Positions 8,068-17,179 of a DNA stretch of 64,000 nucleotides are shown here, piece after piece (position 1 is the stretch's first letter; each line of letters begins with the position of its first letter). This DNA is from JACMQW01 sp964536965 (GTDB taxonomy: Bacteria; Bdellovibrionota; UBA1018): contig CAZIAL010000002.1 of the NCBI GenBank assembly GCA_964536965.1, positions 100,489-164,488 on the forward strand, read 5' to 3'. The position numbers were made by a program, and so were the translations under genes. Under the pieces are notes generated by a model that saw nothing but the letters and a program-made list of their open reading frames with translations, made no database searches and was not told the origin of the DNA.

Positions 8068-9320
8068 TAGAGTTCCTCGAACTTCGCAAAGGGCAGGACG
8101 AAGAAGTCCGCGTCCTTTCCGACCTCGAGCGATCCCTTACGTTCGTGGAGGCCGAGCGCGCGCGCGGCGTTGTACGTCGATGCCGCGAATAGTTCCGCTC
8201 GCGACAACCCCAGATAGAGAGCCGAAATCGTGAGGACGGCCGGTAGATTTAACGTCATGGAGGTTCCCGGGTTGAAGTCCGTGGAGATCGCCACCCGCGC
8301 GCCGGCTTCCAAGAGCTTGCGGGCGGGTGCGTGCGGTGCCTTCAGGTAAAACGCCGTCCCCGGAAGGAGCACGGCCGTGGTCTCTGAGTTCGCGAGCGCG
8401 CGAATTCCATCCTCCGAAATCTTCAGCAGGTGGTCGGCCGACAGCGCGCCGATATCGGCCGCGAATGCCGAAGCGCCGGTGTCCACCAGCTCGTCCGCGT
8501 GGACTTTCACCTTCAGCGCGTGAATTTTGGCGCGCTCGAGAATTCTTCGCGCCTCCTCGATGGTGTAATATCCCTCGTCGATGAACACGTCGCAGGCTTT
8601 CGCGAGGTCGGCGTTGGCCACGGTCGGGAGCATCCGTTCGAGGAGCTCCTGCATATAGTCTTCTCGCGAACGCTCCTTCGGAAAATCATGGGCCCCGAGG
8701 AAAGTCGGAATGATCGTCATTTCCGGCGTGGCTTCTTGGAGAAGTTTCACCACACGAAGGACCTTCAGTTCTGTTTCGAAGTCGAGCCCGTAACCTGACT
8801 TCACTTCGATCGTGCGGATTCCGAAACGATGCGCCTCTTCGATTCGAGCGCGGCCCAGTCGAAAGAGTTCCTCTTCGCTCGCGGCGCGGGTCGCCCGGAC
8901 GGTGGTCTGGATCCCGCCGCCAGCGGCGGCGATGGATTCGTAAGTCGCGCCGCCGCAGCGAGCGGCGAACTCGCTCGCGCGATCGCCGGCGAAGACCAGG
9001 TGCGTATGACAGTCGATGAGGCCGGGGGTCACCGCGTGCTTTCGGTCCAGGTCGAAATTAGGAACATTTCGGTACTCGTCCGGAAGTTCGTCGCTTTTTC
9101 CGACCCAGAGCACTTGGTCGGCGACGACTTTCATTCCCGATTTTCCGGTCGCAAAATCCGCATAGGGCACGGTTTTCACCGAATAGGCCATCGCGCCGTC
9201 TTCGATCCGACCCAGATCGGTCTCCGCGGGACGGCGACCGTCTTTTCGGCGAACCCCCTCACCCGTCAGGAGTTCGGAGGCGTGGAGAAGGACGTGGACT
9301 CGGTCCTGTGGATCGGACAT
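8049..9320 (-). CDS. hutI: Imidazolonepropionase HutI
   Basis: 423 aa, normal length. Metal-dependent amidohydrolase that opens 4-imidazolone-5-propionate to N-formimino-L-glutamate, third step of histidine degradation. Motifs: PGLIDCHTHLVFAG with the HxH zinc ligands, FAARCGGATYESIAAAGGGI (substrate loop), VKSGYGLD, VKVHADE with a metal His, and ISTDFNPGTS with the catalytic Asp. It is the last gene of the minus-strand run lptG-def-fmt-rpe-hutH-hutU-orf-hutI, 3 bases after the preceding stop. No hutG, hutF or formiminotransferase gene follows, so the final step must be encoded elsewhere. Confidence 0.97.
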   Translation of the reverse strand: MSDPQDRVHVLLHASELLTGEGVRRKDGRRPAETDLGRIEDGAMAYSVKTVPYADFATGKSGMKVVADQVLWVGKSDELPDEYRNVPNFDLDRKHAVTPGLIDCHTHLVFAGDRASEFAARCGGATYESIAAAGGGIQTTVRATRAASEEELFRLGRARIEEAHRFGIRTIEVKSGYGLDFETELKVLRVVKLLQEATPEMTIIPTFLGAHDFPKERSREDYMQELLERMLPTVANADLAKACDVFIDEGYYTIEEARRILERAKIHALKVKVHADELVDTGASAFAADIGALSADHLLKISEDGIRALANSETTAVLLPGTAFYLKAPHAPARKLLEAGARVAISTDFNPGTSMTLNLPAVLTISALYLGLSRAELFAASTYNAARALGLHERKGSLEVGKDADFFVLPFAKFEELYYRFAW

Positions 9321-9323
9321 CGG

Positions 9324-9722
9324 CTACTTTTTCTCCGAAAAGGAGGTGCGCGTGCAGGCCATTTCGACTTCTTTGCCACGGAGGACCCGCGCGAAGGAGT
9401 TGCCGCCCATGAGCATGGTCATCTTCACCTGCGAGCGGCGATCCATTTTTAACTCGAGCAGGGATTTCTGGTCTTTGCGTGTGGCGAACTGGACGAAGGT
9501 CGTTTCCTGCTTCTCCGGAATCCGGGAAACGCCGGCGTAGAATTCGTCCGGCCGTGAACCTTGGTACCTGATGCGAATCACGTCCTCACCCACGGGATGG
9601 ATCTGGAGCTTCTCGGGTGCCTTTCCCGGGAGTGTCAAGGTGCAGTCTTCGTAGGCGTGCGCAGGTAGGATTCCGAGGGCGAAAAGGGCGAGGCCGGACC
9701 GTAAAAGCGAGGCATTTCTCAT
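9324..9722 (-). CDS. Exported 131-aa protein of unknown function within the hut run
   Basis: 131 aa from the ATG at 9722, which has GGAGA about 8 bases upstream. A signal peptide (SGLALFALGILPAHA) ends near residue 24, so the mature protein of about 107 residues is exported. It holds a single Cys pair (YEDCTL near the N-terminus, EMACTRT near the C-terminus) that could close one disulfide. The pattern of alternating hydrophobic residues suggests a small beta domain. I do not recognise the family. It is 16 bases after hutU and 3 bases before hutI, so it must be co-expressed with histidine catabolism; whether it works in that pathway is unknown. Confidence 0.72.
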   Translation of the reverse strand: MRNASLLRSGLALFALGILPAHAYEDCTLTLPGKAPEKLQIHPVGEDVIRIRYQGSRPDEFYAGVSRIPEKQETTFVQFATRKDQKSLLELKMDRRSQVKMTMLMGGNSFARVLRGKEVEMACTRTSFSEKK

Positions 9723-9738
9723 GGGGTTTTCTCCGGAA

Positions 9739-11409
9739 TTATTCGGGGAGCATCGGTATGCTGCCACCCCTGGTTTTAAAAGCCTTCTTTCCGATCTCGA
9801 TCGACGTCGCGTACCCGGCGTCGGCGTGCCGAACGATTCCCATCCCGGGGTCCGAGTTCAGCACGCGCGAAATCCGTTTTCCCGCCGCTTCCGTTCCATC
9901 AGCCAGGATGACGATTCCAGAATGCATCGAATACCCGATTCCGACTCCGCCGCCGTGGTGGAGAGAAACCCAGGTCGCGCCGTTCACCGCGTTGATCATC
10001 GCGTTCAGGAGCGGCCAGTCGCCTACCGCGTCCGATCCGTCCTTCATCGCCTCGGTCTCGCGGTTCGGGCTCGCTACGGAACCGCAGTCCAGATGATCGC
10101 GCCCGATCACGATCGGCGCCTTCACCCTTCCGGTACGGACGAGGTCGTTGAAAAGCAGACCCGCTTTTTCGCGCTGTCCGTATCCGAGCCAGCAGATCCG
10201 CGCCGGGAGGCCCTGGAACTGGATGCGTTCCTCGGCCATGTGGAGCCAGCGATGGAGTCCGCGGTCTTCGGGAAATAGGTCCATGAGCGCGCGGTCGGTC
10301 ACGCGGATATCCTCGGGGTCCCCCGAGAGCGCGACCCAGCGAAACGGTCCGCGGCCTTCGCAGAACTGGGGCCGAATGTAGGCGGGGACGAAACCCGGAA
10401 AATCGAAGGCATTCTTCACGCCCGCTTTCATGGCTTGGGCGCGGATGTTGTTTCCGTAATCGAAAACGTGCGATCCCCGCTTCTTATACTCGAGCATCGC
10501 TTCCACATGGCGTCCCATCGAGGAGATGGCCATCGACTTGTATTTTTCGGGATCCGCCGAACGAAGGGCAACCGCCGCCTCAAGCGACATTCCGTGCGGA
10601 ACATAGCCCGTCAGTTCGTCATGCGCCGAAGTCTGGTCGGTGACGAGGTCGGGCTTAAACCCTCGGTCGAGAAGTTCCCAAAGGACTTCGGCCGCGTTTC
10701 CGATCAGTCCGATGGAGAGGGCTTGCTTCGCTTGCTTGGCCTTTTCGACGCGAGCGAGCGCATTTTCGAGCGAGTCCGCGAGAACATCCAGATACTTCGT
10801 TTCCAGTCGTTTCCGCGCGCGCGCCGGATCGACTTCGATATTCAGGCTCACCAGTCCGGCGAATGTCGCCGCGAGAGGTTGCGCCCCGCCCATGCCCCCT
10901 AAGCCGGCGGTGAGGAGCACGCGACCCGCGAGGTCGCCCCCGAAATGTTGGCGACCCGCTTCGGCGAACGTCTCGTAGGTCCCCTGTACGATGCCTTGGG
11001 TCCCGATGTAAATCCACGAACCGGCCGTCATCTGGCCGTACATCATCAGTCCCTGGGCTTCGAGCTCACGGAAGTAATCTCCGGTCGCCCATTTCGGTAC
11101 GATCCAGGAATTCGCGATCAGAACGCGAGGAGCGTCGGCGTGCGAAGGGAAGACGGCCACGGGTTTGCCGGACTGGACGAGGAGGGTCTGGTCTCCGCGC
11201 AGTGTTTTTAAGGTATCTACGATCGCCTCGAAACAGTCCCAGTTCCGAGCTGCTTTTCCGTTTCCGCCGTAAACCACGAGTTCGGCCGGATTCTCCGCGA
11301 CGTCGGGGTCTAAGTTGTTCATGAGCATCCGGAGCGCGGCTTCCTGTTCCCAACCGAGGCAGGTGAGCGTGGTACCGCGAGCGGCGCGAACAGTGCGGGG
11401 ACTCTTCAT
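9739..11409 (-). CDS. hutU: Urocanate hydratase HutU
   Basis: 556 aa from the ATG at 11409, which has AAGGAG upstream; this matches the known family length of about 555-560. Longer in-frame readings extend into hutH and are not real. It uses tightly bound NAD+ as an electrophile to hydrate urocanate to imidazolonepropionate. Visible signatures: VYGGNGKAARNW, TAGSWIYIGTQGIVQGTYETF, TAGLGGMGGAQP (NAD site), and GRDHLDCGSVASPNRETEAM with the active-site Cys. Second step of histidine degradation, 20 bases after hutH. Confidence 0.97.
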   Translation of the reverse strand: MKSPRTVRAARGTTLTCLGWEQEAALRMLMNNLDPDVAENPAELVVYGGNGKAARNWDCFEAIVDTLKTLRGDQTLLVQSGKPVAVFPSHADAPRVLIANSWIVPKWATGDYFRELEAQGLMMYGQMTAGSWIYIGTQGIVQGTYETFAEAGRQHFGGDLAGRVLLTAGLGGMGGAQPLAATFAGLVSLNIEVDPARARKRLETKYLDVLADSLENALARVEKAKQAKQALSIGLIGNAAEVLWELLDRGFKPDLVTDQTSAHDELTGYVPHGMSLEAAVALRSADPEKYKSMAISSMGRHVEAMLEYKKRGSHVFDYGNNIRAQAMKAGVKNAFDFPGFVPAYIRPQFCEGRGPFRWVALSGDPEDIRVTDRALMDLFPEDRGLHRWLHMAEERIQFQGLPARICWLGYGQREKAGLLFNDLVRTGRVKAPIVIGRDHLDCGSVASPNRETEAMKDGSDAVGDWPLLNAMINAVNGATWVSLHHGGGVGIGYSMHSGIVILADGTEAAGKRISRVLNSDPGMGIVRHADAGYATSIEIGKKAFKTRGGSIPMLPE

Positions 11410-11429
11410 GGGGGCAACTCCTTCGGGGA

Positions 11430-12947
11430 TTAAACTTCGGCGTCGATTTCGCGATCGATCAGCATCGCTTCGATCGCGTTCATATCCAGGTAGAACGTCC
11501 GGTCGCGCACGACCGGTTTCACATGCTTTCGGACGTTCCATATCGTCGCTTCGATTTTCTTCGAGGATCGAAGCGGGCGATGGAACTCGAGCCCGGTGGT
11601 GGCGGCGAGCATTTCCATGGCGAGCACTCTGCGCACGTTCTCCACGATCTTCGTCGCCTTGCGAGCCGCCCATGCACCCATCGAAACGTGGTCTTCCTTA
11701 TCGGCGGAAGTAGGAATCGAATCGACCGAAGCCGGGTGCGCGAGCGTCTTATTCTCGGAAACGATGCTCGCGGCGGCGACCTGTACGATCATGAAGCCAC
11801 TATTCACTCCGCCTTCCTGCACGAGGAAAGCTGGAAGCCCCGAAAGAGCGGGGTTAATCAGCTTTTCAATCCGCTGCTCCGAAATGCTGCCGATCTCGGC
11901 AATCGCGATCGAAAGCGCGTCCATGGCGATGGCGACGATTTGGCCGTGGAAGTTCCCTCCCGAGAGCACTTTCCCGCTCGCCGGAAAGACCAGTGGATTA
12001 TCGGTGACCGCATTCACTTCGCGCTCGAGCACCTGACGCACAAAGCGAAGGGTGTCCCGGGAGGCGCCGTGAACCTGCGGCATGCAGCGAAGGGAGTAAG
12101 GATCCTGGACCTTCCCGCAGTCTTCGTGGCTCGCCGAGATCTCGGAATGTTTCCCGCCGGGCGCGAGGATCGCACGCAGTCGGTCCGCGACTTCCTTCTG
12201 ACCGGGATGCGAACGCACGGCCTGGATTTCGGGTTCGAATGCATCGGTCGTACCCTTCAGAGCTTCCACCGTAATCGCGCCCGTCAGATCCGCGACGTCG
12301 CAGAGATATTCGGCATCGAGGAGCGCGAGGGTCCCGAGCGCGGTCATGAATTGCGTACCGTTGATGAGGGCGAGCCCTTCCTTCGGCCCGAGTCGGATCG
12401 GCTTTATTTTCGCGGCGGCGAGGGCTTTCGCCCCGTCCATCAGTTTGCCGCGGTAGTAGGCGCGACCCTCGCCGATCAAGACCAGCGACAGATGGGAGAG
12501 CGGCGCGAGATCCCCGCTCGCACCGACGGATCCCTGCTCGGGGATCCAAGGGGCGATGCCCGCATTCAGAACCTTTAAAAGGTGCTCGACGAGCGCGACG
12601 CGGACGCCGCTATGTCCGCGCGAGAGGTTCGCCGCGCGCAGAAAGAGCATCGCCCGGGATTGCTCGATCGTGATCGGATTTCCCATGCCCACGGAATGAG
12701 AGCGGAGAAGATTATACTGGAGTTCTTCGAGGTCGTGCTCGGGGATGCGTACGTTCGAAAGCAGTCCGAATCCGGTGTTTACGCCGTAGATCGTCTCTCC
12801 CTTCTCCGTGCGACCGCGCAGATAGCGATACGCCTTCTCGATCTTCGCCCGTGCCCCCGGAGCGAGAGCGACTTTTCTCTCGGCCCGCGCGATCTCGCGT
12901 ACGGCTTCGAGAGTGATTTCGTCTCGGCCTAGAACGAACGCGGCCAT
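11430..12947 (-). CDS. hutH: Histidine ammonia-lyase HutH
   Basis: 505 aa from the ATG at 12947, aligning with the usual HutH N-terminus. It removes ammonia from L-histidine to give trans-urocanate. The A-S-G tripeptide at 143-145 inside GSVGASGDLAPLSH forms the MIO prosthetic group by self-cyclisation. YGVNTGFG carries the catalytic Tyr, and QDPYSLRCMPQVHGA plus NPL downstream are further family marks. It starts one base after the rpe stop, so it is embedded in the def-fmt-rpe run; no HutC-type repressor gene or obvious operator is seen in front. Confidence 0.97.
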   Translation of the reverse strand: MAAFVLGRDEITLEAVREIARAERKVALAPGARAKIEKAYRYLRGRTEKGETIYGVNTGFGLLSNVRIPEHDLEELQYNLLRSHSVGMGNPITIEQSRAMLFLRAANLSRGHSGVRVALVEHLLKVLNAGIAPWIPEQGSVGASGDLAPLSHLSLVLIGEGRAYYRGKLMDGAKALAAAKIKPIRLGPKEGLALINGTQFMTALGTLALLDAEYLCDVADLTGAITVEALKGTTDAFEPEIQAVRSHPGQKEVADRLRAILAPGGKHSEISASHEDCGKVQDPYSLRCMPQVHGASRDTLRFVRQVLEREVNAVTDNPLVFPASGKVLSGGNFHGQIVAIAMDALSIAIAEIGSISEQRIEKLINPALSGLPAFLVQEGGVNSGFMIVQVAAASIVSENKTLAHPASVDSIPTSADKEDHVSMGAWAARKATKIVENVRRVLAMEMLAATTGLEFHRPLRSSKKIEATIWNVRKHVKPVVRDRTFYLDMNAIEAMLIDREIDAEV

Positions 12948-12948
12948 C

Positions 12949-13638
12949 TCAGTTCCCCGACTCGATCGCGGCGGTAAGTTTTCGGAATGCGGCCGTGCGA
13001 TTTTTAGCGTCGAAGATCGCCGAACCGGCGACGAAACAGTCGGCGCCGGCCTCGCGAATCTCTTTGGCGGTATCGGGAGATACGCCGCCATCGACTTGGA
13101 TGAGAAACGGATTGTCCCGCCGAAGCTCCGCGAGCTGGGTGATTTTTCGCAGGGTGGAGCGGATGAACTTCTGACCGCCGAATCCCGGGTTCACGCTCAT
13201 GACGAGCACCAGATCGACCAGCGGCAGCACTTCTTCGATCATCGCCACCGGGGTCCCTGGGTTGATCGAGACTCCGGCTTTGCATCCCAGTTCCCGGATG
13301 CGGTTCAGGATCCGGTCCAGGTGCGGAGCGACTTCGGCGTGCACGGTGATGCAGTCGGCGCCGGCATCGGCGAACGGCGCGAGCCATTCTTCCGGCTTCG
13401 TCACCATGAGATGGCAGTCGATCACGCTCTTGGTCTTTTTTCGGATCGACTTCACGACCACCGGCCCGAGGGTCAGGTTCGGTACGAAATGCCCATCCAT
13501 GACGTCGACGTGGAGCCAGCCGGCGCCCGCCTTTTCCACGGATTTAATCTCCGCGCCGAGTTCGGAAAAGTCGGCGGAGAGGATCGAAGGCGCGATGACC
13601 CCCGATTCGAAAGCTTGCATCCAGATCCCTGATTTCAT
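12949..13638 (-). CDS. rpe: Ribulose-phosphate 3-epimerase
   Basis: 229 aa TIM-barrel enzyme interconverting ribulose-5-phosphate and xylulose-5-phosphate. Motifs: APSILSADF, HVDVMDGHFVPN (metal His and catalytic Asp), DCHLMV, MSVNPGFGGQKF and QVDGGVSPDT with the second catalytic Asp, then GSAIF near the phosphate site. Its start overlaps the fmt stop by 4 bases. Three adjacent methionine-containing starts are possible near the N-terminus (M1, M7); the first is kept because of the overlap with fmt. Confidence 0.95.
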   Translation of the reverse strand: MKSGIWMQAFESGVIAPSILSADFSELGAEIKSVEKAGAGWLHVDVMDGHFVPNLTLGPVVVKSIRKKTKSVIDCHLMVTKPEEWLAPFADAGADCITVHAEVAPHLDRILNRIRELGCKAGVSINPGTPVAMIEEVLPLVDLVLVMSVNPGFGGQKFIRSTLRKITQLAELRRDNPFLIQVDGGVSPDTAKEIREAGADCFVAGSAIFDAKNRTAAFRKLTAAIESGN

Positions 13639-14594
13639 GCGTTCGAGCGTACCCGAAGAGGCAGGGGGATTCCACGTCCCCGTAGACCATTCAGGTAAGC
13701 CGACGCGTCGAGTTCTTTTTTCCCGTCGGGTTGGATTCGCTGGAGTTCGAGCCCCCCCTGGGAGGTGCCTAGAAGGAGCATTCCCGCTTTTTCCTGGAGC
13801 TCGCCCGGTCGGACGGAGAGATCCGCATGCACCTGGGTTTGACGCACCTTGATCCGTTCGCGTTTTTCACCGATTTCCAGCCAGATGCTGGTCCCGGGCC
13901 AGGGATTCAGCGCGCGGACGCGCCGATCGAGTTCTTCCGCGGAAAGCGCGGGATCCAGGCCTTCCATTTCCTTCGTCAGTTTATGCGCGATCGTGACGAG
14001 CGCTGGATCTTGCGCGCGCCCTACGAGCGTGCCCGCGGCCAGGCCTTCAAGCGTCGAGAGGATCAGGTCCCCGCCCATTTTCGCCAGCCGGTCGTGAAGG
14101 GAACCCACGAATTCGCGCGGCTCGATCTTCGTCTCGACCTGTTCGTAAATATCGCCCGCATCGAGCTCACGGACCATCTTCATGGTCGTCACCCCGGTCA
14201 CCGCGTCCCCGGCCAGCATCGCATGGTGGATGGGAGCGGCGCCGCGCCACCGAGGGAGCAATGAGGAATGGATATTCACGCAGGCGACTTTCGGCAGGTC
14301 GAGGACATTCTGGCGAAGAATCTGTCCATAAGCGACCACCACCAGCGCATTGGGCGCGAGCGCCGCGAGTTTTTCGTATTCTCCGGGCAGCGTCAGTTTC
14401 TCCGGCTGGAAAACGGGCAAGCCTAGTTTGAGCGCGAGTTCCTTCACGGGAGAAAATTTTACTTCGAGCCCGCGCCCAACCGGTCGATCCGGTTGCGTGT
14501 AGACGGCGACGATTTCATGCGCCCGATGGAGGTTCTCCAGCGCGGGGAGGGAGAATCCCGGCGTGCCCATGAAAACGATGCGGAGTTTGCGCAA
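13635..14594 (-). CDS. fmt: Methionyl-tRNA formyltransferase
   Basis: 319 aa, the normal length. Formylates initiator Met-tRNA using 10-formyl-tetrahydrofolate. RIVFMGTPGFSLPALENL begins the Rossmann-like domain. NIHSSLLPRWRGAAPIHHA contains the catalytic Asn-His pair, and GVTTMKM follows. The C-terminal OB-fold domain begins near residue 205. It lies 3 bases after def, the classical def-fmt arrangement, and overlaps rpe by 4 bases. Confidence 0.97.
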   Translation of the reverse strand: MRKLRIVFMGTPGFSLPALENLHRAHEIVAVYTQPDRPVGRGLEVKFSPVKELALKLGLPVFQPEKLTLPGEYEKLAALAPNALVVVAYGQILRQNVLDLPKVACVNIHSSLLPRWRGAAPIHHAMLAGDAVTGVTTMKMVRELDAGDIYEQVETKIEPREFVGSLHDRLAKMGGDLILSTLEGLAAGTLVGRAQDPALVTIAHKLTKEMEGLDPALSAEELDRRVRALNPWPGTSIWLEIGEKRERIKVRQTQVHADLSVRPGELQEKAGMLLLGTSQGGLELQRIQPDGKKELDASAYLNGLRGRGIPLPLRVRSNA

Positions 14595-14597
14595 CGG

Positions 14598-15242
14598 CTA
14601 AACTCCCCGTCCGCGCGCGGTCTTCGGATCCATGAATCCGTCGTGCCCGAAGGCCTCGCGTTCGGCCCGCTCTTTGCGGAGCTTCTTTTGCGCGAGCTCT
14701 TTTTTCAGTGGGCTCAGTCGGTCGATGAAAAGTTTTCCGTCCAGATGATCCATCTCGTGCTGGATCGCGACCGCGAGGAGCTCTTCCGCGTCCAAGGTCT
14801 TCGTCAGCCCGTCGATGTCCTGGTACTCGATCTTTATCTTCTTCGCGCGCGGAACTTCGGCCGTGTACTCGGGTACCGACAGACACCCTTCCGAAATCGA
14901 GGTTTTCCCTTCGGCCTTCAGGACGATGGGGTTGATCAGGACGATGGGCTTCCTTTGCCAGACGGCGCTCCGTCCGAAGACCTCGGCGTTCTTCGGCGCT
15001 TCGGGTGGGAGTTTGCCCGAGAGCTCGTCCGCGAGTTCCGCGTAATCATATTCGACGTCGAGCACGAGGATACGCTCGAGAATGCCCACCTGGTTCGCGG
15101 CCAGTCCGATGCCCGGAGCGTCGTACATCGTTTCGAGCATGTCGTCGGCGAGCTTCCGGTGCGACTTCTCGATCCGGGAGATCGGAAGCGCCTTCTGGGT
15201 CAGAACGATGTCCGGGAATGCGTAAATCTTCAGCTTCGCCAT
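14598..15242 (-). CDS. def: Peptide deformylase
   Basis: 214 aa. Removes the N-formyl group from new proteins. All three family motifs are visible: GIGLAANQVG, EGCLSVPE (zinc Cys) and QHEMDHLDG (two zinc His and the catalytic Glu). It is somewhat longer than E. coli Def (169 aa) because of an insert after GLAANQVG and a charged tail rich in Lys/Arg/Glu. It pairs with fmt 3 bases downstream and follows lptG by 33 bases. Confidence 0.96.
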   Translation of the reverse strand: MAKLKIYAFPDIVLTQKALPISRIEKSHRKLADDMLETMYDAPGIGLAANQVGILERILVLDVEYDYAELADELSGKLPPEAPKNAEVFGRSAVWQRKPIVLINPIVLKAEGKTSISEGCLSVPEYTAEVPRAKKIKIEYQDIDGLTKTLDAEELLAVAIQHEMDHLDGKLFIDRLSPLKKELAQKKLRKERAEREAFGHDGFMDPKTARGRGV

Positions 15243-15275
15243 GATGTCCAGGAATGGTTGTCCTATAGCCCCCGA

Positions 15276-16352
15276 CTACTTCTCTTGTCGGGAGACCAGT
15301 ATAAGCGCAAATGCCGTAAAAATCAGCGTCGGAGCCCAGGCCGCGATCACTGGAGGCAGTGCGCCATTCGTGCCTAGGGATAGTCCGATCGAATAGAAAA
15401 GCCAATAGAAAAAGGTCACCGCGAGACAGATGCCCAAGTCCTTCGCAAGGCCGCCCTCGCGTCGTCCCCGAACGGAAAACGGAACGGCCATGATGCACAT
15501 GACGATCGGGATGAAACTTAGGCTGAAGCGGGAGTGGAATTTCACCTGGTAGGATTTCACGTCCAGACCCGCGTTCTGGTTCCGGCTGATATAGGTATGC
15601 AGCTCGCGGAGGGAGAGTCCGTCCACTTCCTTTTCGATTTCCTGGAAGTCTTTGGGTGTTTCCGGAATCGTCAGCCGAAGCTCGTTAAATTTCTGGTTTA
15701 CCGGAAATGGATCGTCGGCCATGAACTGCGTGACCGTACCCTGGAGGAGTTTCCAGCCCTGCGGCGTGAATTTCGCCGTTTCGGATTCGACCGTCTGGAC
15801 GAGATCGAACTTCTCGTCGAACGAATATACGGTCATGCCCAGGATCTGCTGCGTTTTCAGGTCGAACGCCTTCAGGTTATAAATCAGGTTTTTCGAACGG
15901 TACCAGATCTTCCCCTGCTTCACGTCGAGGTAGAAGTCCGTCCGTTGTTTCATATCCCGCCAGTAAAAGTTCGTGCGGCGCTTATAGAGAAAGGGCAGCG
16001 CGCTATCCTGCAGAAAAAGAGTTCCGACGGAAACCGCGAAGACGAAAACCAAAAGCAACGACATGATGCGCTTCAGGCTGATGCCGATCGCGAAGACGGC
16101 CGTCAGCTCGTTCGTCCGATTTAGGCCCGAAAGCGTCAAAACCGTGCCGATCAGGACGGAGGGGGGGACCATTTGCACGAAGACGGCGGGGATTTGGTAG
16201 AGGTTGAAGATTAAGACTTGGCGGGTCGGAAAGTCGTTGTCGACGATCATCGCCGTGATCTGCTGGAACATATAGATCGCCGTCAGACCGAGCGACGCAA
16301 CCGCCAGGTTTTTCAGGAAAAGGGCGATGATATAGCGGTCCAGCGTCTTCAT
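15276..16352 (-). CDS. lptG: LptF/LptG-family lipopolysaccharide export permease
   Basis: 358 aa. Six transmembrane helices in the LptFG pattern: three at the N-terminus (starting TLDRYIIALFLKN, then the QMVPPSVLIGTVLTLSGL segment), a large periplasmic beta-jellyroll-like domain of about 160 residues, and three at the C-terminus. LDRYI at the extreme N-terminus is typical of LptG rather than LptF. LptF-LptG with LptB extracts LPS from the inner membrane. No second permease or lptB is next to it. It heads the long minus-strand run and diverges from lepB with 40 bases between starts. Confidence 0.87.
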   Translation of the reverse strand: MKTLDRYIIALFLKNLAVASLGLTAIYMFQQITAMIVDNDFPTRQVLIFNLYQIPAVFVQMVPPSVLIGTVLTLSGLNRTNELTAVFAIGISLKRIMSLLLVFVFAVSVGTLFLQDSALPFLYKRRTNFYWRDMKQRTDFYLDVKQGKIWYRSKNLIYNLKAFDLKTQQILGMTVYSFDEKFDLVQTVESETAKFTPQGWKLLQGTVTQFMADDPFPVNQKFNELRLTIPETPKDFQEIEKEVDGLSLRELHTYISRNQNAGLDVKSYQVKFHSRFSLSFIPIVMCIMAVPFSVRGRREGGLAKDLGICLAVTFFYWLFYSIGLSLGTNGALPPVIAAWAPTLIFTAFALILVSRQEK

Positions 16353-16392
16353 TGTTTCCCGGAAGTCCTATCTTCGCTATTGTAGGCGAATC

Positions 16393-17178
16393 ATGACCGA
16401 CCCGAAAGAGACTGTTGCCGCCAAGGGCGGGAATTCGTATTCGACGAACGCGAAGCTCCGTTATTTCTTCGAGCAGGCGTGGCAGCTGGCCGTCGCTCTC
16501 CTGATCGTCTTCGCGATTCGCTCTTCGATCGTCGAGCCCTTTAAGATCCCGTCCGGGTCGATGATTCCGACCCTTTATGTGGGTGACTTCATCTTCGTGA
16601 ACAAGTTCGCTTACGGGCTGAAACTCCCCTTCTCTGATTTTTTCGGCTCCCCGGTGAAGCTCGTCGATCGCGCGCCGCCGAAGCGGGGCGATATCATCGT
16701 ATTTCTTTATCCTCGAGAGCCCGAGACCCATTACATCAAGCGCGTGATCGGCCTGCCGGGCGACACGGTCGAGGTGCGAAACAAGGTGGTTCATATCAAT
16801 GGTGAGCCGATTGCGCAGACGCCGGCGACGCGCGAGGAACTCCAGGCCCAGCTGAAGGATATCGGCGACCCTCGTTACGGCGATGAGCATATGCAGCTCT
16901 TCACCGAAAAACTGAGCGATGGCGAAGTCCACAAAATCCTGGTCGACAACAATAACGAGTACACGACGAACTTCGATCCCGCCAAGATCCCGGAAGGGAA
17001 CCTCTTCGTCATGGGCGACAACCGGGACTTCTCGAACGACAGTCGTTTCTGGGGCCTCGTGCCCTTCGAGAACATCTCCGGCCGTGCCGAGATTATCTGG
17101 CTCTCGATGTGGTTCGATACCAAGGACAGCGACAAGAACTCTTTCAAGCCGGGGCGCATCGGCACCTCTTTAAGGTGA
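16393..17178 (+). CDS. lepB: Signal peptidase I (first of two tandem copies)
   Basis: 261 aa. An N-terminal membrane anchor is followed by the catalytic Ser motif SGSMIPTL, the Lys motif KRVIGLPGD, and MGDNRDFSNDSRFWG near the C-terminus. It cleaves signal peptides of exported proteins on the periplasmic face of the inner membrane. An insert of roughly 45 residues separates the Lys motif from the GDNR motif. The second copy starts one base after this stop, so both are probably translated from one mRNA. Confidence 0.96.
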   Translation: MTDPKETVAAKGGNSYSTNAKLRYFFEQAWQLAVALLIVFAIRSSIVEPFKIPSGSMIPTLYVGDFIFVNKFAYGLKLPFSDFFGSPVKLVDRAPPKRGDIIVFLYPREPETHYIKRVIGLPGDTVEVRNKVVHINGEPIAQTPATREELQAQLKDIGDPRYGDEHMQLFTEKLSDGEVHKILVDNNNEYTTNFDPAKIPEGNLFVMGDNRDFSNDSRFWGLVPFENISGRAEIIWLSMWFDTKDSDKNSFKPGRIGTSLR

Positions 17179-17179
17179 G

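Noticed and set aside
11410..11673. 88-codon N-terminal extension of hutU
   Set aside because: It overlaps hutH in another frame; the ATG at 11409 has a good AAGGAG and gives the standard 556-aa length.
12948..13091. 48-codon N-terminal extension of hutH
   Set aside because: It lies inside rpe in another frame, and family alignment starts at the ATG at 12947.
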